Notes: generated by a model from the sequence alone, not told the origin. A DNA stretch of 42,609 bases from UBA6921 sp964532385 (GCA_964532385.1 CAZHHW010000018.1:1-42609), one strand, 5' to 3'. Shown: positions 1 to 8,083, counted from the stretch's first letter. Numbers and translations are program-made.

Positions 1-2
1 GC

Positions 3-110
3 GGCGGGCGGCGTCTCTTCGAGAACCTGCGCGAGCCCGGGCCGCAGTTTCGCATCGACAGGGTAGTTGATGGTCCAGCGGCCACACATTTGCGCTATGT
101 GCGCCGGTGA
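3..110 (+). CDS. C-terminal fragment of an unidentified protein, cut by window edge
   Basis: The frame open from base 3 ends at a TGA (108-110) and gives 35 residues, including RLFENLREPGPQFRIDRVV, with a charged, protein-like composition. I do not recognise the family. The next gene starts 87 bases downstream behind a clear ribosome binding site, so this would be the tail of an upstream same-strand gene. The opposite strand is also open across part of this stretch but has no convincing start, so the + strand reading is preferred with low confidence. Confidence 0.35.
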   Translation, partial: GGRRLFENLREPGPQFRIDRVVDGPAATHLRYVRR

Positions 111-196
111 GAGCGGCCATGCACAGATGAGGGCCCCGCCAGTGGAACATAATGTCGACACTGAATTCCAATGGCTCATAACAATGGAGGAATGAC

Positions 197-682
197 ATGG
201 TAAAGCCTGCGAAAAACACGATTTGCCTCTGGTACAACGACGATGCCGAGAACGCCGCGCGGTTCTACGCCGAGACCTTTCCCGATTCATTCGTCGGCGC
301 GGTACACCGTGCACCCGGCGATTTCCCGTCGGGCAAGCAGGGAGATGTGTTGACTGTCGAGTTTACGGTGATGGGAATTCCGTGCCTCGGGCTCAACGGC
401 GGGCCTGCGTTCAAGCACAACGAAGCGTTCTCGTTTCAGGTCGCAACCACTGACCAAGCTGAAACGGATCGCTACTGGAACGCGATTGTCGGCAACGGTG
501 GGCAAGAAAGCGAGTGCGGCTGGTGCAAGGACAAGTGGGGATTGTCCTGGCAGATCACGCCGATGGTCCTGACCCAAGCGTTTACAAACTCCGATCGCGC
601 GATCGCCAAGCGCGCATTCGATGCCATGATGACGATGAAAAAAATCGACATCGCCACCATCGAGGCGGCGATAGGTAGTTGA
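197..682 (+). CDS. PhnB-like VOC family protein
   Basis: This 161-residue protein belongs to the vicinal-oxygen-chelate superfamily, in the PhnB / '3-demethylubiquinone-9 3-methyltransferase' Pfam group, despite that old name. Visible signs are the N-terminal strand ICLWYNDDAENAARFYAETF, the central GIPCLGLNGGP segment, and the C-terminal CGWCKDKWGLSWQITP block followed by AFDAMMTMKKIDIATIEAA, all typical of the family. The length is normal. Start: ATG preceded by GGAGG at good spacing. It lies 9 bases before the DUF4256 gene and is probably co-transcribed with it. The substrate is unknown; such proteins are often linked to stress or xenobiotic handling, but nothing here fixes that. Confidence 0.85.
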   Translation: MVKPAKNTICLWYNDDAENAARFYAETFPDSFVGAVHRAPGDFPSGKQGDVLTVEFTVMGIPCLGLNGGPAFKHNEAFSFQVATTDQAETDRYWNAIVGNGGQESECGWCKDKWGLSWQITPMVLTQAFTNSDRAIAKRAFDAMMTMKKIDIATIEAAIGS

Positions 683-691
683 GGGTGGAAG

Positions 692-1276
692 ATGCATCGC
701 CGACCAATCAAGAACACGCTGCGAATGACCATGAAAGCGCAAGAACGGGACGAGCTGCTCCACGCACTGCAAGCTCGCTTTGAGAAGAATGCACACCGGC
801 ATAAAGGCATCGCGTGGGTCGATGTGCGAGCTAAACTCGACGCCGCTCCTGAAGCGCTAAGGGCGCTGCGTGAAATGGAAGCAACGGGAGGCGAGCCGGA
901 TGTGATTAGTCAAGACCCGGAGACCGGCCGCTACATTTTTTGTGATTGCTCGCCTGAGAGTCCAATAGGGCGCAGAAGTGTCTGTTATGACGGTGAAGCG
1001 CTTGCGTCGCGCAAAGAGCACAAACCAAAAAACAGCGCTGTCGAAATGGCCACTGCCATGGGCATCGACCTGCTAACGGAGGAGCAGTACCGAGAGTTAC
1101 AGAAGCTCGGTCATTTTGATACCAAAACGTCGAGCTGGATTAGAACGCCGTCTGACGTGAGAGCGCTCGGCGGAGCGCTGTTCTGTGATAGACGCTATGA
1201 CAAGGTGTTCGTGTATCACAACGGCGCGGAGTCGTACTACGCTGCTCGAGGTTTTCGTGGATTACTTCGAGTCTGA
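692..1276 (+). CDS. DUF4256 family protein
   Basis: The 194-residue product matches the DUF4256 pattern as I know it: RDELLHALQARFEKN near the N-terminus, GIAWVDV, the central GGEPDVI and FCDCSPESPIGRRSVCYDG, then AVEMATAMGIDLLTEEQYR and SSWIRTPSDVRALGGALFCD near the C-terminus. It is a soluble protein of unknown function with a fairly acidic core. The start at 692 follows a GA-rich Shine-Dalgarno; an in-frame ATG at 725 is a possible alternative, since the conserved region begins just after it. It follows the PhnB-like gene by 9 bases, suggesting a two-gene unit. Confidence 0.8.
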   Translation: MHRRPIKNTLRMTMKAQERDELLHALQARFEKNAHRHKGIAWVDVRAKLDAAPEALRALREMEATGGEPDVISQDPETGRYIFCDCSPESPIGRRSVCYDGEALASRKEHKPKNSAVEMATAMGIDLLTEEQYRELQKLGHFDTKTSSWIRTPSDVRALGGALFCDRRYDKVFVYHNGAESYYAARGFRGLLRV

Positions 1277-1448
1277 GTCTTGTATAAACTTGGCATGATG
1301 CGTAATCCTTGTACCGGCAACGCGTCCATATTTTCTGATGTGATGTTCAGGCAGTCTCGAGTCGCTGAGCTTGACAAATATCCAGCCGATGCGGGCTAAA
1401 TCGCTGTAGACACAGAAGCCGCTGACGCTGCCCGCGCGGAAAACACCA

Positions 1449-2012
1449 ATGATAAAAGACCTGCACACCTTGCCTGCCAATTTACCGGTGCCTGTCGACG
1501 ACGGGGCATGTGATCATTTGCCGGGTCTCGCTTTACCTTCGATGTTATTGACCAGCACAGCAGGGGAGGCGGTGAATCTCGCTGCTCACCCGGGCACGCG
1601 CGTGATTTATTTCTATCCCATGCTGGGCCGTCCCGGCGATCCGCCGTTGATCGGTTGGAACGAGATCCCCGACGCCAGAGGATGCACGCCGCAAACCTGC
1701 GCATTTCACGACGCTTATGCGGAGTTGAAGCAACGGGGTGTCGAAGTGTTTGGTGTGAGTGCGCAACCTCTCGAAGACCAGCAAGAAGCCCATGCAAGAT
1801 TACAATTGCCGTTTGCATTGCTCAATGATTCGCACCTCGCTTTTGCCCAAGCGCTGCACTTGCCGACATTCGAATATGCGGGCAGACGCCTGATCAAGCG
1901 CTTAACGTTGATTGCCGGAGATGGTTTTATCCAGAAGGTTTTCTATCCGGTGTTTCCGCCGGATGCGCATGCGCGCGAGGTGATCGCATGGCTTACCGCG
2001 CACCCGGTTTAA
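1449..2012 (+). CDS. Peroxiredoxin, BCP/AhpC-TSA type
   Basis: Predicted thiol peroxidase that reduces H2O2 and organic hydroperoxides in the cytoplasm; 187 residues with a thioredoxin fold. RVIYFYPMLGRPGDPP is followed by RGCTPQTCAFHDAY, giving a peroxidatic Cys (about C79) and a resolving Cys five residues later (C84), the spacing of bacterioferritin-comigratory proteins. GVEVFGVSAQPLEDQQEAH and LPFALLNDSHLAFAQAL are also family-typical. Between the FYP strand and the Cys there is an insertion of about 14 residues compared with E. coli BCP. No signal peptide is seen. The gene stands alone, 172 bases from the upstream gene. Confidence 0.85.
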   Translation: MIKDLHTLPANLPVPVDDGACDHLPGLALPSMLLTSTAGEAVNLAAHPGTRVIYFYPMLGRPGDPPLIGWNEIPDARGCTPQTCAFHDAYAELKQRGVEVFGVSAQPLEDQQEAHARLQLPFALLNDSHLAFAQALHLPTFEYAGRRLIKRLTLIAGDGFIQKVFYPVFPPDAHAREVIAWLTAHPV

Positions 2013-2072
2013 TTTTACATTTAAGCGGGACGCGCGAAACGGAGCGGGTCTTATCTTAATTCGAACACGAGC

Positions 2073-2357
2073 ATGCCAATGAACATCACCCGGATCACTA
2101 CATTTCGTGCCAAAGACGGCAAGGTAAACAATCTGCGCGAGTTCCTTGTCTCGATTATTCCGCTCATCGCGGGTTCGCAGGGTTGCGAGGCCTGTCAATT
2201 ACTGCAAAACCAAGGCAGCGCCAACGAGTTCGTGGTCATCGAAGTGTGGGTTTCGGTTGCGGCGCATCAAGCCTCGGTGAAGAATATTCCAGCCGAGAAG
2301 TTCGGTGCGGTCATGGCCATGTTGGCGAATCCGCCCAGTGGGTCATATTACACATAA
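2073..2357 (+). CDS. ABM-domain (antibiotic biosynthesis monooxygenase-like) protein
   Basis: A 94-residue ferredoxin-like-fold protein of the ABM/YgiN type: ITTFRAKDGKVNNLREFLVS, IIPLIAGSQGCEACQLLQN, then EFVVIEVWVSVAAHQASV. These small dimeric proteins act as quinol or heme-type monooxygenases, or have no known reaction. Two starts are possible (ATG 2073 and ATG 2079); neither has a strong ribosome site. It sits 12 bases before the GFA-like gene and is probably co-transcribed with it. Confidence 0.8.
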   Translation: MPMNITRITTFRAKDGKVNNLREFLVSIIPLIAGSQGCEACQLLQNQGSANEFVVIEVWVSVAAHQASVKNIPAEKFGAVMAMLANPPSGSYYT

Positions 2358-2369
2358 AGGAGCCCTAGC

Positions 2370-2717
2370 ATGATTTATAAAGGTAGCTGTCATTGTCGAC
2401 AAATCGCTTTTGAGGTTGAAGGCGAACTCACGCAGGTGAGGGACTGCAATTGCTCGATCTGCACACGCAAAGGCTCGCTGCTTTGGTTCGTGCCCCGGGA
2501 AAAATTTCGCTTGCTTACACCGGAAGAAAATATGAGCACGTATTCCTGCGGTAAGCAAACGATTAAATACCGGTTCTGCCCAAAGTGCGGAATACATACG
2601 TTCGGCGAAGCCGCCGACCCCGCTGGAAATCCCATGGCCGCCGTGAATATTCGCTGTCTCGAAGACATTGATCTTTCGTCTTTGGAGGTTAAACATTTCA
2701 ACGGCCGCGCACTTTGA
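2370..2717 (+). CDS. GFA family (glutathione-dependent formaldehyde-activating enzyme-like) zinc protein
   Basis: The 115-residue protein shows the full cysteine set of the GFA/CENP-V family: CHC at 7-9, CNCSIC at 26-31 and CPKCG at 70-73, which bind two structural or catalytic zinc ions in a beta-tent fold. Paracoccus Gfa was proposed to accelerate S-hydroxymethylglutathione formation, but most family members have no proven reaction, so only the fold is certain. The ATG has AAAGGAG upstream at ideal spacing. A repeat element begins about 20 bases after the stop. Confidence 0.88.
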   Translation: MIYKGSCHCRQIAFEVEGELTQVRDCNCSICTRKGSLLWFVPREKFRLLTPEENMSTYSCGKQTIKYRFCPKCGIHTFGEAADPAGNPMAAVNIRCLEDIDLSSLEVKHFNGRAL

Positions 2718-2736
2718 GATTTATTTTAGTATTTTT

Positions 2737-2807
2737 CGTCATGCCCGCGGAGGCGGGCATCCAGAAATGCCTGAAAACACTGGATTCCCGTATGCACGGG
2801 AATGACG
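2737..2807. repeat. Palindromic intergenic repeat, CGTCATGCCCG type
   Basis: A 71-base element starts with CGTCATGCCCGCGG and ends with CGGGAATGACG, so the outer ends are inverted repeats. It contains two hairpins, GCCCGC/GCGGGC and ATTCCCGT/ACGGGAAT, around a CATCCAG...CTGGATTC pair. The same design recurs at 28250-28320 and, as a half copy, at 41763-41790. It lies 19 bases after the stop of the GFA gene; the spacer contains GATTTATT, resembling the end module of the other copies. Confidence 0.85.
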
Positions 2808-2917
2808 ATTGGTGAATGAGCCGGAAGTGTTGAGCCCAGGCACGCACACGCTAAACATCGCGCGTTGTCGGTGGATTGCTGCGCCCCTCATAATTTAAAA
2901 ACACTAGGTTTCACGCA

Positions 2918-4477
2918 ATGGCATCCACGGAACTCGTAACACTCCACGATTTCATCGGTTATTACACCGACATATTTACGGTCATCGCTGTTCCGGTCGG
3001 TTTGATGGTTATCGCATGGTTATATCTGCCCCCGGTTTTTTTAGTGTGGCGTTGCTTGTCCGTTTACGAACATTTTCCCATCCTGAACACACTGGCTGCA
3101 TGTAAAGCATCGCTCTGGCCTTTCAAACCGCTCATCTTCCGAAAACAGATGCGGCTTTGGCTCGAGCTGCGGCTGCTGCATCCCAAGCCGGTGCTTGAGG
3201 CGCGCTGGATATTTGATTCGAAGAGAAAGCGTTATCACCTGAATTATGACCACGGCGCCTATCAGGATGAACTGCAAAAATGGAAGGGATACATCCGTGG
3301 CAAATTCGCCGCCTTGAAACTCAAGGAGCAGGAACCGGTCATCGAAATCAACGATGTCTTCCGGCTCAACGATGACATGACCAAGGATGGCATCAAGCAA
3401 TATCTGTATGCGGTGGCGGCGCTGAAACTCTCGCTCGATGAAGAAGCTTCGTTCCTGTGCAAAATCAAAATCAACGAAGGCTACCTGCTCCCGCTGAATC
3501 TGCTCGCCGGTCTCATGTCGCGTTTTAGCGAAGACTGGGACCCGATTATTTCCGCCTATGGTGAAATGGCGGCCAAGAGTTTTTCACCCTTACAGATGAC
3601 CATTTTCGATTTATGGCTGCTGTGGGGTCCGAGCGTGCCAATTTGCGTTTGCGGACAGTGGTCGGGGCCGATCACCATGCAATATGGTTTCGGCGATGAA
3701 AACAATTCGATCCGCGTGCGGGTGGAAAACCAGCAGAAAGAAGCGCTGTTTAACGAAATCCGCACGGCGGTCAAAGCACTCAAAACGCAAAGCTACCCGG
3801 CGTTGCATGCCAGCATCGTGGGCAGGCTGTGTCCGCCCAGCAGTTTCGTGCAGGGACAATTTTGCGGCGCGCAGCAAGACTTGCTCAATCCTGACCGTGA
3901 AGCGTTCATCCTGGAATACGAGAGTCACTCCGTCGTGGGCAACACGGGTGGCGGTTATCTTTTTTACACGGGTTACATCTGGGCGTTGTTTGTGGTTGGC
4001 AGAGAACACAAGCCGAGCCTGGAGGAGGTGAGCAGGGAGCCCTGGTTGAAGGTCGCGCCTTTTTTTGAGCACGGTAACATCGTCGACGACGCAACCTATG
4101 CCTCCGCCAAACTGCAACTGGCGCACAAGGTGCTGACTTTCCTGAAAAGCAGCATGCAATTTGAATATGACCGCAGCCAGCCGCCGTTGCGCTTGTGGTA
4201 CGTGTCCGCGCTCGATGACTCCGGGTGTGGTTGCGAGATTGCCGTTCCGCCGCTTGGCTTATCGATACGCGCTTTGATCGAAAGCTTGCTCAAAGAGCCG
4301 GAATTCGAGGGATTGGCAGAGCGCATTATTACCAACGACGATTCATTCGGCGCGGTTTTATCGGGCTGCCATCTTCCTGAAATGGTATCCAGTTTCTTCA
4401 AAAATATCGAAGCCGGCCGGCATGAGATGGCGGCTGAAAATTTGCGCGGTGGTGTACAGCACGTAAAAGCGCAATAG
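2918..4477 (+). CDS. Membrane-anchored protein of unknown family, 519 residues
   Basis: I do not recognise this protein. Residues about 18-45 are strongly hydrophobic (FTVIAVPVGLMVIAWLYLPP) and form one N-terminal membrane segment; the rest, about 470 residues, appears soluble with mixed alpha/beta composition. Notable pieces are a Cys pair in VPICVCGQWSGP (around 240), the glycine stretch GNTGGGYLFYTGYIW, SGCGCEIAVPP, and SFGAVLSGCHLPEMV near the end. The topology suggests a body attached to the inner membrane. It is bounded by a repeat upstream and by a small zinc-knuckle-like gene 38 bases downstream. The start ATG lacks a strong Shine-Dalgarno but is followed at once by the membrane segment. 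Confidence 0.75.
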   Translation: MASTELVTLHDFIGYYTDIFTVIAVPVGLMVIAWLYLPPVFLVWRCLSVYEHFPILNTLAACKASLWPFKPLIFRKQMRLWLELRLLHPKPVLEARWIFDSKRKRYHLNYDHGAYQDELQKWKGYIRGKFAALKLKEQEPVIEINDVFRLNDDMTKDGIKQYLYAVAALKLSLDEEASFLCKIKINEGYLLPLNLLAGLMSRFSEDWDPIISAYGEMAAKSFSPLQMTIFDLWLLWGPSVPICVCGQWSGPITMQYGFGDENNSIRVRVENQQKEALFNEIRTAVKALKTQSYPALHASIVGRLCPPSSFVQGQFCGAQQDLLNPDREAFILEYESHSVVGNTGGGYLFYTGYIWALFVVGREHKPSLEEVSREPWLKVAPFFEHGNIVDDATYASAKLQLAHKVLTFLKSSMQFEYDRSQPPLRLWYVSALDDSGCGCEIAVPPLGLSIRALIESLLKEPEFEGLAERIITNDDSFGAVLSGCHLPEMVSSFFKNIEAGRHEMAAENLRGGVQHVKAQ

Positions 4478-4515
4478 GTCTATCGTCGTGACATTATTTC
4501 ATTGCGGAGAATTGC

Positions 4516-4644
4516 ATGCGCCTGGCCAATCGCGGCGGTTGGAAAACCTGCGGTCGCGGTCACAAATACCGCGGTTCCGGCCCTTGTCCCATTTGCTGGC
4601 CCGGCGGCAAATCCAAACGCTTGAAGTCAAGACCCAAAGCTTAG
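4516..4644 (+). CDS. 42-residue Cys/His small protein, zinc-knuckle-like
   Basis: A short frame encodes 42 residues with the pattern C-x3-H-x7-C-x2-C: TCGRGHKYRGSGPCPICWPG. This is a plausible single zinc site in a very basic protein (its tail is rich in Lys and Arg). Short proteins with a GHKYRGSGPCP-like core occur as uncharacterised annotations in many proteobacteria, as I recall, which supports a real gene. ATG is preceded by GCGGAGAATTGC, with GGAG at good spacing. It ends 16 bases before the methyltransferase gene, so it may share a transcript with 4661-5254 and 5251-5781. Function unknown. Confidence 0.7.
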   Translation: MRLANRGGWKTCGRGHKYRGSGPCPICWPGGKSKRLKSRPKA

Positions 4645-4660
4645 TTTGGTCTGAAAAAAT

Positions 4661-5254
4661 ATGAACGATGCTTCCAGCCTGAATGAACCCAGCAATCTTG
4701 CCGCCCTGTGGGCCGATACGCGTGCGGTGGGGTTCACCATGGCGTCGGAGCCGCTCACCGGTTCTTTGTTACGCACCTTGGCTGCATCCAAACCGTCGGC
4801 GCGTTTTCTTGAGTTGGGATCGGGCACAGGATTGTCGACCGCATGGCTGCTGGACGGCATGGATTCACATTCGCATCTCACGACCGTCGATCATGACGCC
4901 GCATTACTGTCCATTTTGCAACGTCATTTGGGCGCTGATTCGCGGCTGACCGTCGTGTGTGCCGATGGCGATGAATTTTTACGCTCCCTGAGCGGGCAGC
5001 AGTTCGATTTCATTTTTGCAGACACCTGGTCGGGAAAATATCGCTTGCTTGAAACAGCGCTCGACCTATTGGCGCCGGCGGGTCTGTATGTCGTCGACGA
5101 CATGCTCCCTCAACCCAACTGGCCGGAAGGGCATGCCGAAAAAGCCGCAAGCTTGATCGCCGGTCTGGAACGCTTACAGGATTTTCGCGTCACCAAGCTC
5201 TCTTGGGCCAGCGGTATTATTCTGGCGGCAAAAATCAAAGGGGCTCAAGCTTGA
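4661..5254 (+). CDS. Class I SAM-dependent methyltransferase
   Basis: 197 residues with a Rossmann-type methyltransferase core: motif I FLELGSGTGLSTAWLLDGM (about 46-64), the acidic end of strand 2 in LTTVDHDAALL, and FDFIFADTWSGKY as motif IV. The layout resembles the YrrM/COG4122 O-methyltransferase group, which acts on small molecules, but the substrate cannot be read from the sequence. Its stop overlaps the probable TTG start of the next gene (TTGA), a sign of translational coupling with the hydrolase. Confidence 0.85.
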   Translation: MNDASSLNEPSNLAALWADTRAVGFTMASEPLTGSLLRTLAASKPSARFLELGSGTGLSTAWLLDGMDSHSHLTTVDHDAALLSILQRHLGADSRLTVVCADGDEFLRSLSGQQFDFIFADTWSGKYRLLETALDLLAPAGLYVVDDMLPQPNWPEGHAEKAASLIAGLERLQDFRVTKLSWASGIILAAKIKGAQA

Positions 5255-5781
5255 TATCGCCCGTGCTTATTCTTCCAGGCTACGGTGGTTCCGGCCCCAA
5301 GCATTGGCAATCGCTCTGGGAATTATCCAATCCGGAGTTCGAACGCATCCAGCAGCGCGACTGGGACAAGCCTGTCTGTGCGGAATGGATTGCGGGCCTG
5401 GAAGCGGCTGTAAACCGTATCGGGCCGCGTGTTGTCTTGGTCGCGCACAGTCTTGCTTGCCTCGCCGTCGCGCATTGGGCGGCACAGCCGCATGCGCCGA
5501 TCCAGGCGGCCTTGCTGGTGGCCGTGCCCGATCCTGCCAAGCCCATTTTTCCTGCCGAGGCCGTGGGTTTTTCCTCAACGCCGATCTGCCCATTCACGTT
5601 TAGAAGTACTATGGTCGTGAGTAGCGATGATCCCTATGCTTCCCAGGAACTTTCAGCTCGTCTCGCCAAAGCCTGGGGAAGCCACTTGATCAACATCGGA
5701 AACTGCGGTCATATTAATTCCAACAGCAACCTGGGAGCCTGGGCGCAAGGTTATGAGCTGCTCGAGCAACTGCGCGGCTAA
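5251..5781 (+). CDS. RBBP9/YdeN-family alpha/beta hydrolase
   Basis: A serine hydrolase of about 176 residues. The start chosen is TTG 5251, which overlaps the preceding stop and has AAAGGGG upstream; a longer in-frame ATG at 5203 would extend into the methyltransferase gene. Near the N-terminus is PVLILPGYGGSGPKHWQ, typical of the family. The nucleophile motif is VAHSLAC (usually GHSxG, here A-H-S-L-A), the acid is in SSDDPYAS, and the catalytic His is in GNCGHINSNSNLGAWAQG, the hallmark C-terminal block. Substrate unknown; bacterial relatives are annotated as esterases. Confidence 0.85.
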   Translation: MISPVLILPGYGGSGPKHWQSLWELSNPEFERIQQRDWDKPVCAEWIAGLEAAVNRIGPRVVLVAHSLACLAVAHWAAQPHAPIQAALLVAVPDPAKPIFPAEAVGFSSTPICPFTFRSTMVVSSDDPYASQELSARLAKAWGSHLINIGNCGHINSNSNLGAWAQGYELLEQLRG

Positions 5782-5818
5782 TCCTAAATTCATTCGAACG
5801 AGAAGCTACGAGGCAGGC

Positions 5819-6220
5819 ATGCAAATCACATTGACCAGCATCACGGTTGAAAATCAAGACCAGGCTCTTCTGTTTTACACCAATATTTTGGGCTTTAAGA
5901 AGAAGCATGATATTCCGATGGGCGAGTTCCGCTGGCTCACGGTGTTCTCGCCGGAAGGTTTAAGCGGGGTTGAGCTGGTGCTGGAGCCCTTGAGTTTTCC
6001 ACCCGCGCGGGTATACCAGAAAGCGTTGTTCGACGCGGGCATCCCAGCTACGGCGTTTATTTCCAAAGACATCGCCGCCGAGTATCAACGGCTGCAAAAA
6101 CTGGGCGTAAGATTTCGCGGCGAACCCGTCAGCATGGGTCCAATCACCGCCGTATTATTCGAAGACACGTGTGGAAATCTGATTAACCTCGTGCAACCTG
6201 CGGCAGAAGTTGGAAAGTAG
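5819..6220 (+). CDS. VOC family (glyoxalase-like) protein
   Basis: 133 residues, with a single glyoxalase/bleomycin-resistance fold repeat pair: ITVENQDQALLFYTNILGF, GEFRWLTVFSPEGLSGVELV, then GPITAVLFEDTCGNLINLVQ with the usual C-terminal metal ligand zone (EDTCGN). The start at 5819 is chosen because the conserved strand MQITLTSITVENQD begins there; the frame extends upstream but the extra residues look unrelated. The close relation to the extradiol/fosfomycin-type subgroup is superficial; no substrate can be assigned. It is 54 bases before a second VOC gene. Confidence 0.83.
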   Translation: MQITLTSITVENQDQALLFYTNILGFKKKHDIPMGEFRWLTVFSPEGLSGVELVLEPLSFPPARVYQKALFDAGIPATAFISKDIAAEYQRLQKLGVRFRGEPVSMGPITAVLFEDTCGNLINLVQPAAEVGK

Positions 6221-6274
6221 CTTTCAAGCGCTGCGGGTGAATGGAAATTTACCCAAAGACGGAATGCCCTATTG

Positions 6275-6712
6275 ATGCCTGACATCATCGGAATCGATCA
6301 CATCTACATCAGTGTTGCGGATTTGGCGCGCTCGGAAAAATTCTACGATGGCGTGATGCGGGCGCTGGGATTCCGCAAGAATCGATTTCAGCTCGCGGCG
6401 GAACCGCATGTTCAGTATTACAACCGGCACTTCGGCTATGTGCTACGCCCGGCCCGCGCGTTGAATTCACACGATCCGTATGCGCTGGGACTGCATCATC
6501 TCTGCCTGCGCGTGGAAAGCGCCGCGCAAGTTATGGAGGCGGCTACACTGCTCAAGCAGCAGAATATTTCGGTGAGCGAGCCTCGCTACTATCCCGAATA
6601 CGCAGCCGATTATTTCGCGGTATTTTTTACCGATCCCGATGGCTTGCAGTTGGAAATCACCAATTATCGTCAGGAGCGGCGGCAGCGGCACGACGCTTGG
6701 GAAAAAGTCTAG
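6275..6712 (+). CDS. VOC family (glyoxalase-like) protein
   Basis: 145 residues with a glyoxalase fold: GIDHIYISVADLARSEKFYD, GLHHLCLRVES in the middle, and FAVFFTDPDGLQLEITNY at the end. The three candidate metal ligands are His (IDHIYI), His (LHHLCL) and Glu (LQLEIT), so a divalent-metal site is likely intact. Start ATG 6275; a TTG lies directly before it. The gene converges on ispA, and the 91 bases between the stops are filled by a repeat element. Confidence 0.85.
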   Translation: MPDIIGIDHIYISVADLARSEKFYDGVMRALGFRKNRFQLAAEPHVQYYNRHFGYVLRPARALNSHDPYALGLHHLCLRVESAAQVMEAATLLKQQNISVSEPRYYPEYAADYFAVFFTDPDGLQLEITNYRQERRQRHDAWEKV

Positions 6713-6720
6713 CCCTGACG

Positions 6721-6803
6721 CCCGGGAACGCGGGCATCTTGCCCGCAACACAGCGAGCGGGACGCTCGCGTACCCAGGAAAAAATGAATAAATCGGTGCT
6801 TCC
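6721..6803. repeat. Intergenic palindromic repeat, GCGAGCG-hairpin type (reverse copy)
   Basis: Read on the minus strand, this element starts with GGAAGCACCGATTTATT directly next to the ispA stop, continues into a T-rich tract, then has the perfect 7-bp hairpin GCGAGCGTCCCGCTCGC (6753-6769), and ends in a GGGCAAGATGCCC hairpin. It aligns along its length with 41114-41185 and 42094-42170. It fills the gap between two convergent genes and could act as a two-sided terminator. Confidence 0.85.
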
Positions 6804-7694
6804 CTAACTAATGCGTTCGACCACATAGCGCGCAATCGCGCGCAATTCATCGGCCTGCGCCGCAAGCGGATGCAGGCTGGTCAGCGCTTCGTCGATTAAG
6901 TTGCGCGCGCGCGCTTTCGCTTCGGTCATGCCCAGCAACGCAGGGTAGGTGGGTTTGTTGCGAGCCTGATCCGCGCCTTGGCGTTTGCCCAGCACCTGGG
7001 TATCTCCTTCCACGTCGAGAATGTCGTCCTGAATCTGGAAGGCCAGGCCGATGCATTTGGCGTAGTGATCGAGCGCGGTGCGCAGCGATTCGTCAAGCTC
7101 CGGCTTGCACAAGGTGGCCAGCCGCACGCTGGCGCGGATCAGCGCGCCGGTTTTGTGGATATGCACGTTTTCGAGTTCGAATAAATTCAACTCCTGACCC
7201 TCGGCGAGGATGTCGAGCGCTTGTCCGCCCGCCATGCCGCGCGAGCCGCTGGCCAAAGCCAATGTCTCTACCATGGCGAGCCGCATGCGGCTGTCGTCGA
7301 GCATGTGCGGATCATGCGCCAGCACGTAAAAGGCGAGCGCTTGCAAGGCGTCGCCGGCGAGCACCGCGGTGGCGTCATCAAACGCTTTGTGGCAGGTGAG
7401 TTTGCCGCGTCGCAGATCGTCGTCGTCCATGGCAGGCAAGTCGTCGTGGATTAGCGAATAGACATGGATGAGTTCCACCGCGCAGGCCGGGCCGTCGAGC
7501 TGTTCGAGCGGCACGCCCAGCGCGCGTCCGGTGGTATACACCAGGCAGGGCCGCACGCGTTTGCCGCCTTCCAGCACGCTGTAGCGCATGGCCGTGTGCA
7601 GACGCGCGGGCTGCTTAGACGCTTCGGGGAGCCAATGGGCGAGCCCGGATTCGACGCGCGCGAGATAAGGGGTCAACAGGTTTTGCAAGGTCAC
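6804..7694 (-). CDS. ispA: Farnesyl diphosphate synthase (geranyltranstransferase)
   Basis: Condenses IPP with DMAPP and geranyl diphosphate to give farnesyl diphosphate, the precursor of quinone side chains and undecaprenyl phosphate. 296 residues, the usual length. First aspartate-rich motif HDDLPAMDDDDLRRG (about 84-98), GGKRVRPCLVY before it, and second motif QIQDDILDVEGD (about 219-230). The start is GTG 7694, since the only nearby ATG is out of frame. It lies 9 bases after xseB, the conserved proteobacterial xseB-ispA order; dxs, often next, is not here. Confidence 0.95.
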   Translation of the reverse strand: MTLQNLLTPYLARVESGLAHWLPEASKQPARLHTAMRYSVLEGGKRVRPCLVYTTGRALGVPLEQLDGPACAVELIHVYSLIHDDLPAMDDDDLRRGKLTCHKAFDDATAVLAGDALQALAFYVLAHDPHMLDDSRMRLAMVETLALASGSRGMAGGQALDILAEGQELNLFELENVHIHKTGALIRASVRLATLCKPELDESLRTALDHYAKCIGLAFQIQDDILDVEGDTQVLGKRQGADQARNKPTYPALLGMTEAKARARNLIDEALTSLHPLAAQADELRAIARYVVERIS

Positions 7695-7703
7695 GCATGC
7701 GCC

Positions 7704-7964
7704 TTAATCATTCGGATTGCCGGGAGTGTCATCGCCGCTGTCAAATTCGACCGGTGCGGAAATCGCGTCTTTCTTGAGTAAAATTTGCACCTTCTGCTCG
7801 GCGTCTTGCAGTGATTGCTGGCAGGTGCGAGTCAGCAGCACGCCGCGCTCGAACTGTTGCAGGGATTCTTCGAGCGTAAGTTCACCTTTTTCCATGCGCT
7901 CGACTATGCTTTCAAGCTCATGCAGCGCCGATTCGAAATCGGGTGTTTTGGGTTTTTTGGCCAC
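7704..7964 (-). CDS. xseB: Exodeoxyribonuclease VII small subunit
   Basis: 86 residues. The core FESALHELESIVERMEKGEL, TLEESLQQFERGVLLTRTCQ and LQDAEQKVQILL is diagnostic of XseB, the small subunit that decorates XseA in the nuclease degrading single-stranded DNA from both ends. The start is set at GTG 7964 (product begins MAKKPKTPDFESAL) behind a GGAAA ribosome site; the frame stays open further upstream but the added residues do not look like XseB. Followed by ispA after 9 bases. Confidence 0.92.
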   Translation of the reverse strand: MAKKPKTPDFESALHELESIVERMEKGELTLEESLQQFERGVLLTRTCQQSLQDAEQKVQILLKKDAISAPVEFDSGDDTPGNPND

Positions 7965-8083
7965 GGCGGTTTCCAAGTGGACAGGGCGATCACGATACCC
8001 GATCCAAAAAACCAGGGTCAACAAATAACTCTTTGAAATAAACCCGTAAAACTACGGCAATGCGCAAGTTTGCGAACCGCGCA

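Noticed and set aside
1..190. Minus-strand open frame in the first 190 bases
   Set aside because: No ATG, GTG or TTG start with a ribosome site in the right place; the + strand C-terminal reading is better.
197..6712. Possible integron cassette array, since VOC, DUF4256, ABM, GFA, methyltransferase and hydrolase genes are typical cassette contents
   Set aside because: No attC-like sites (GTTRRRY ends with paired core sites) were found between the genes and no integrase is present.
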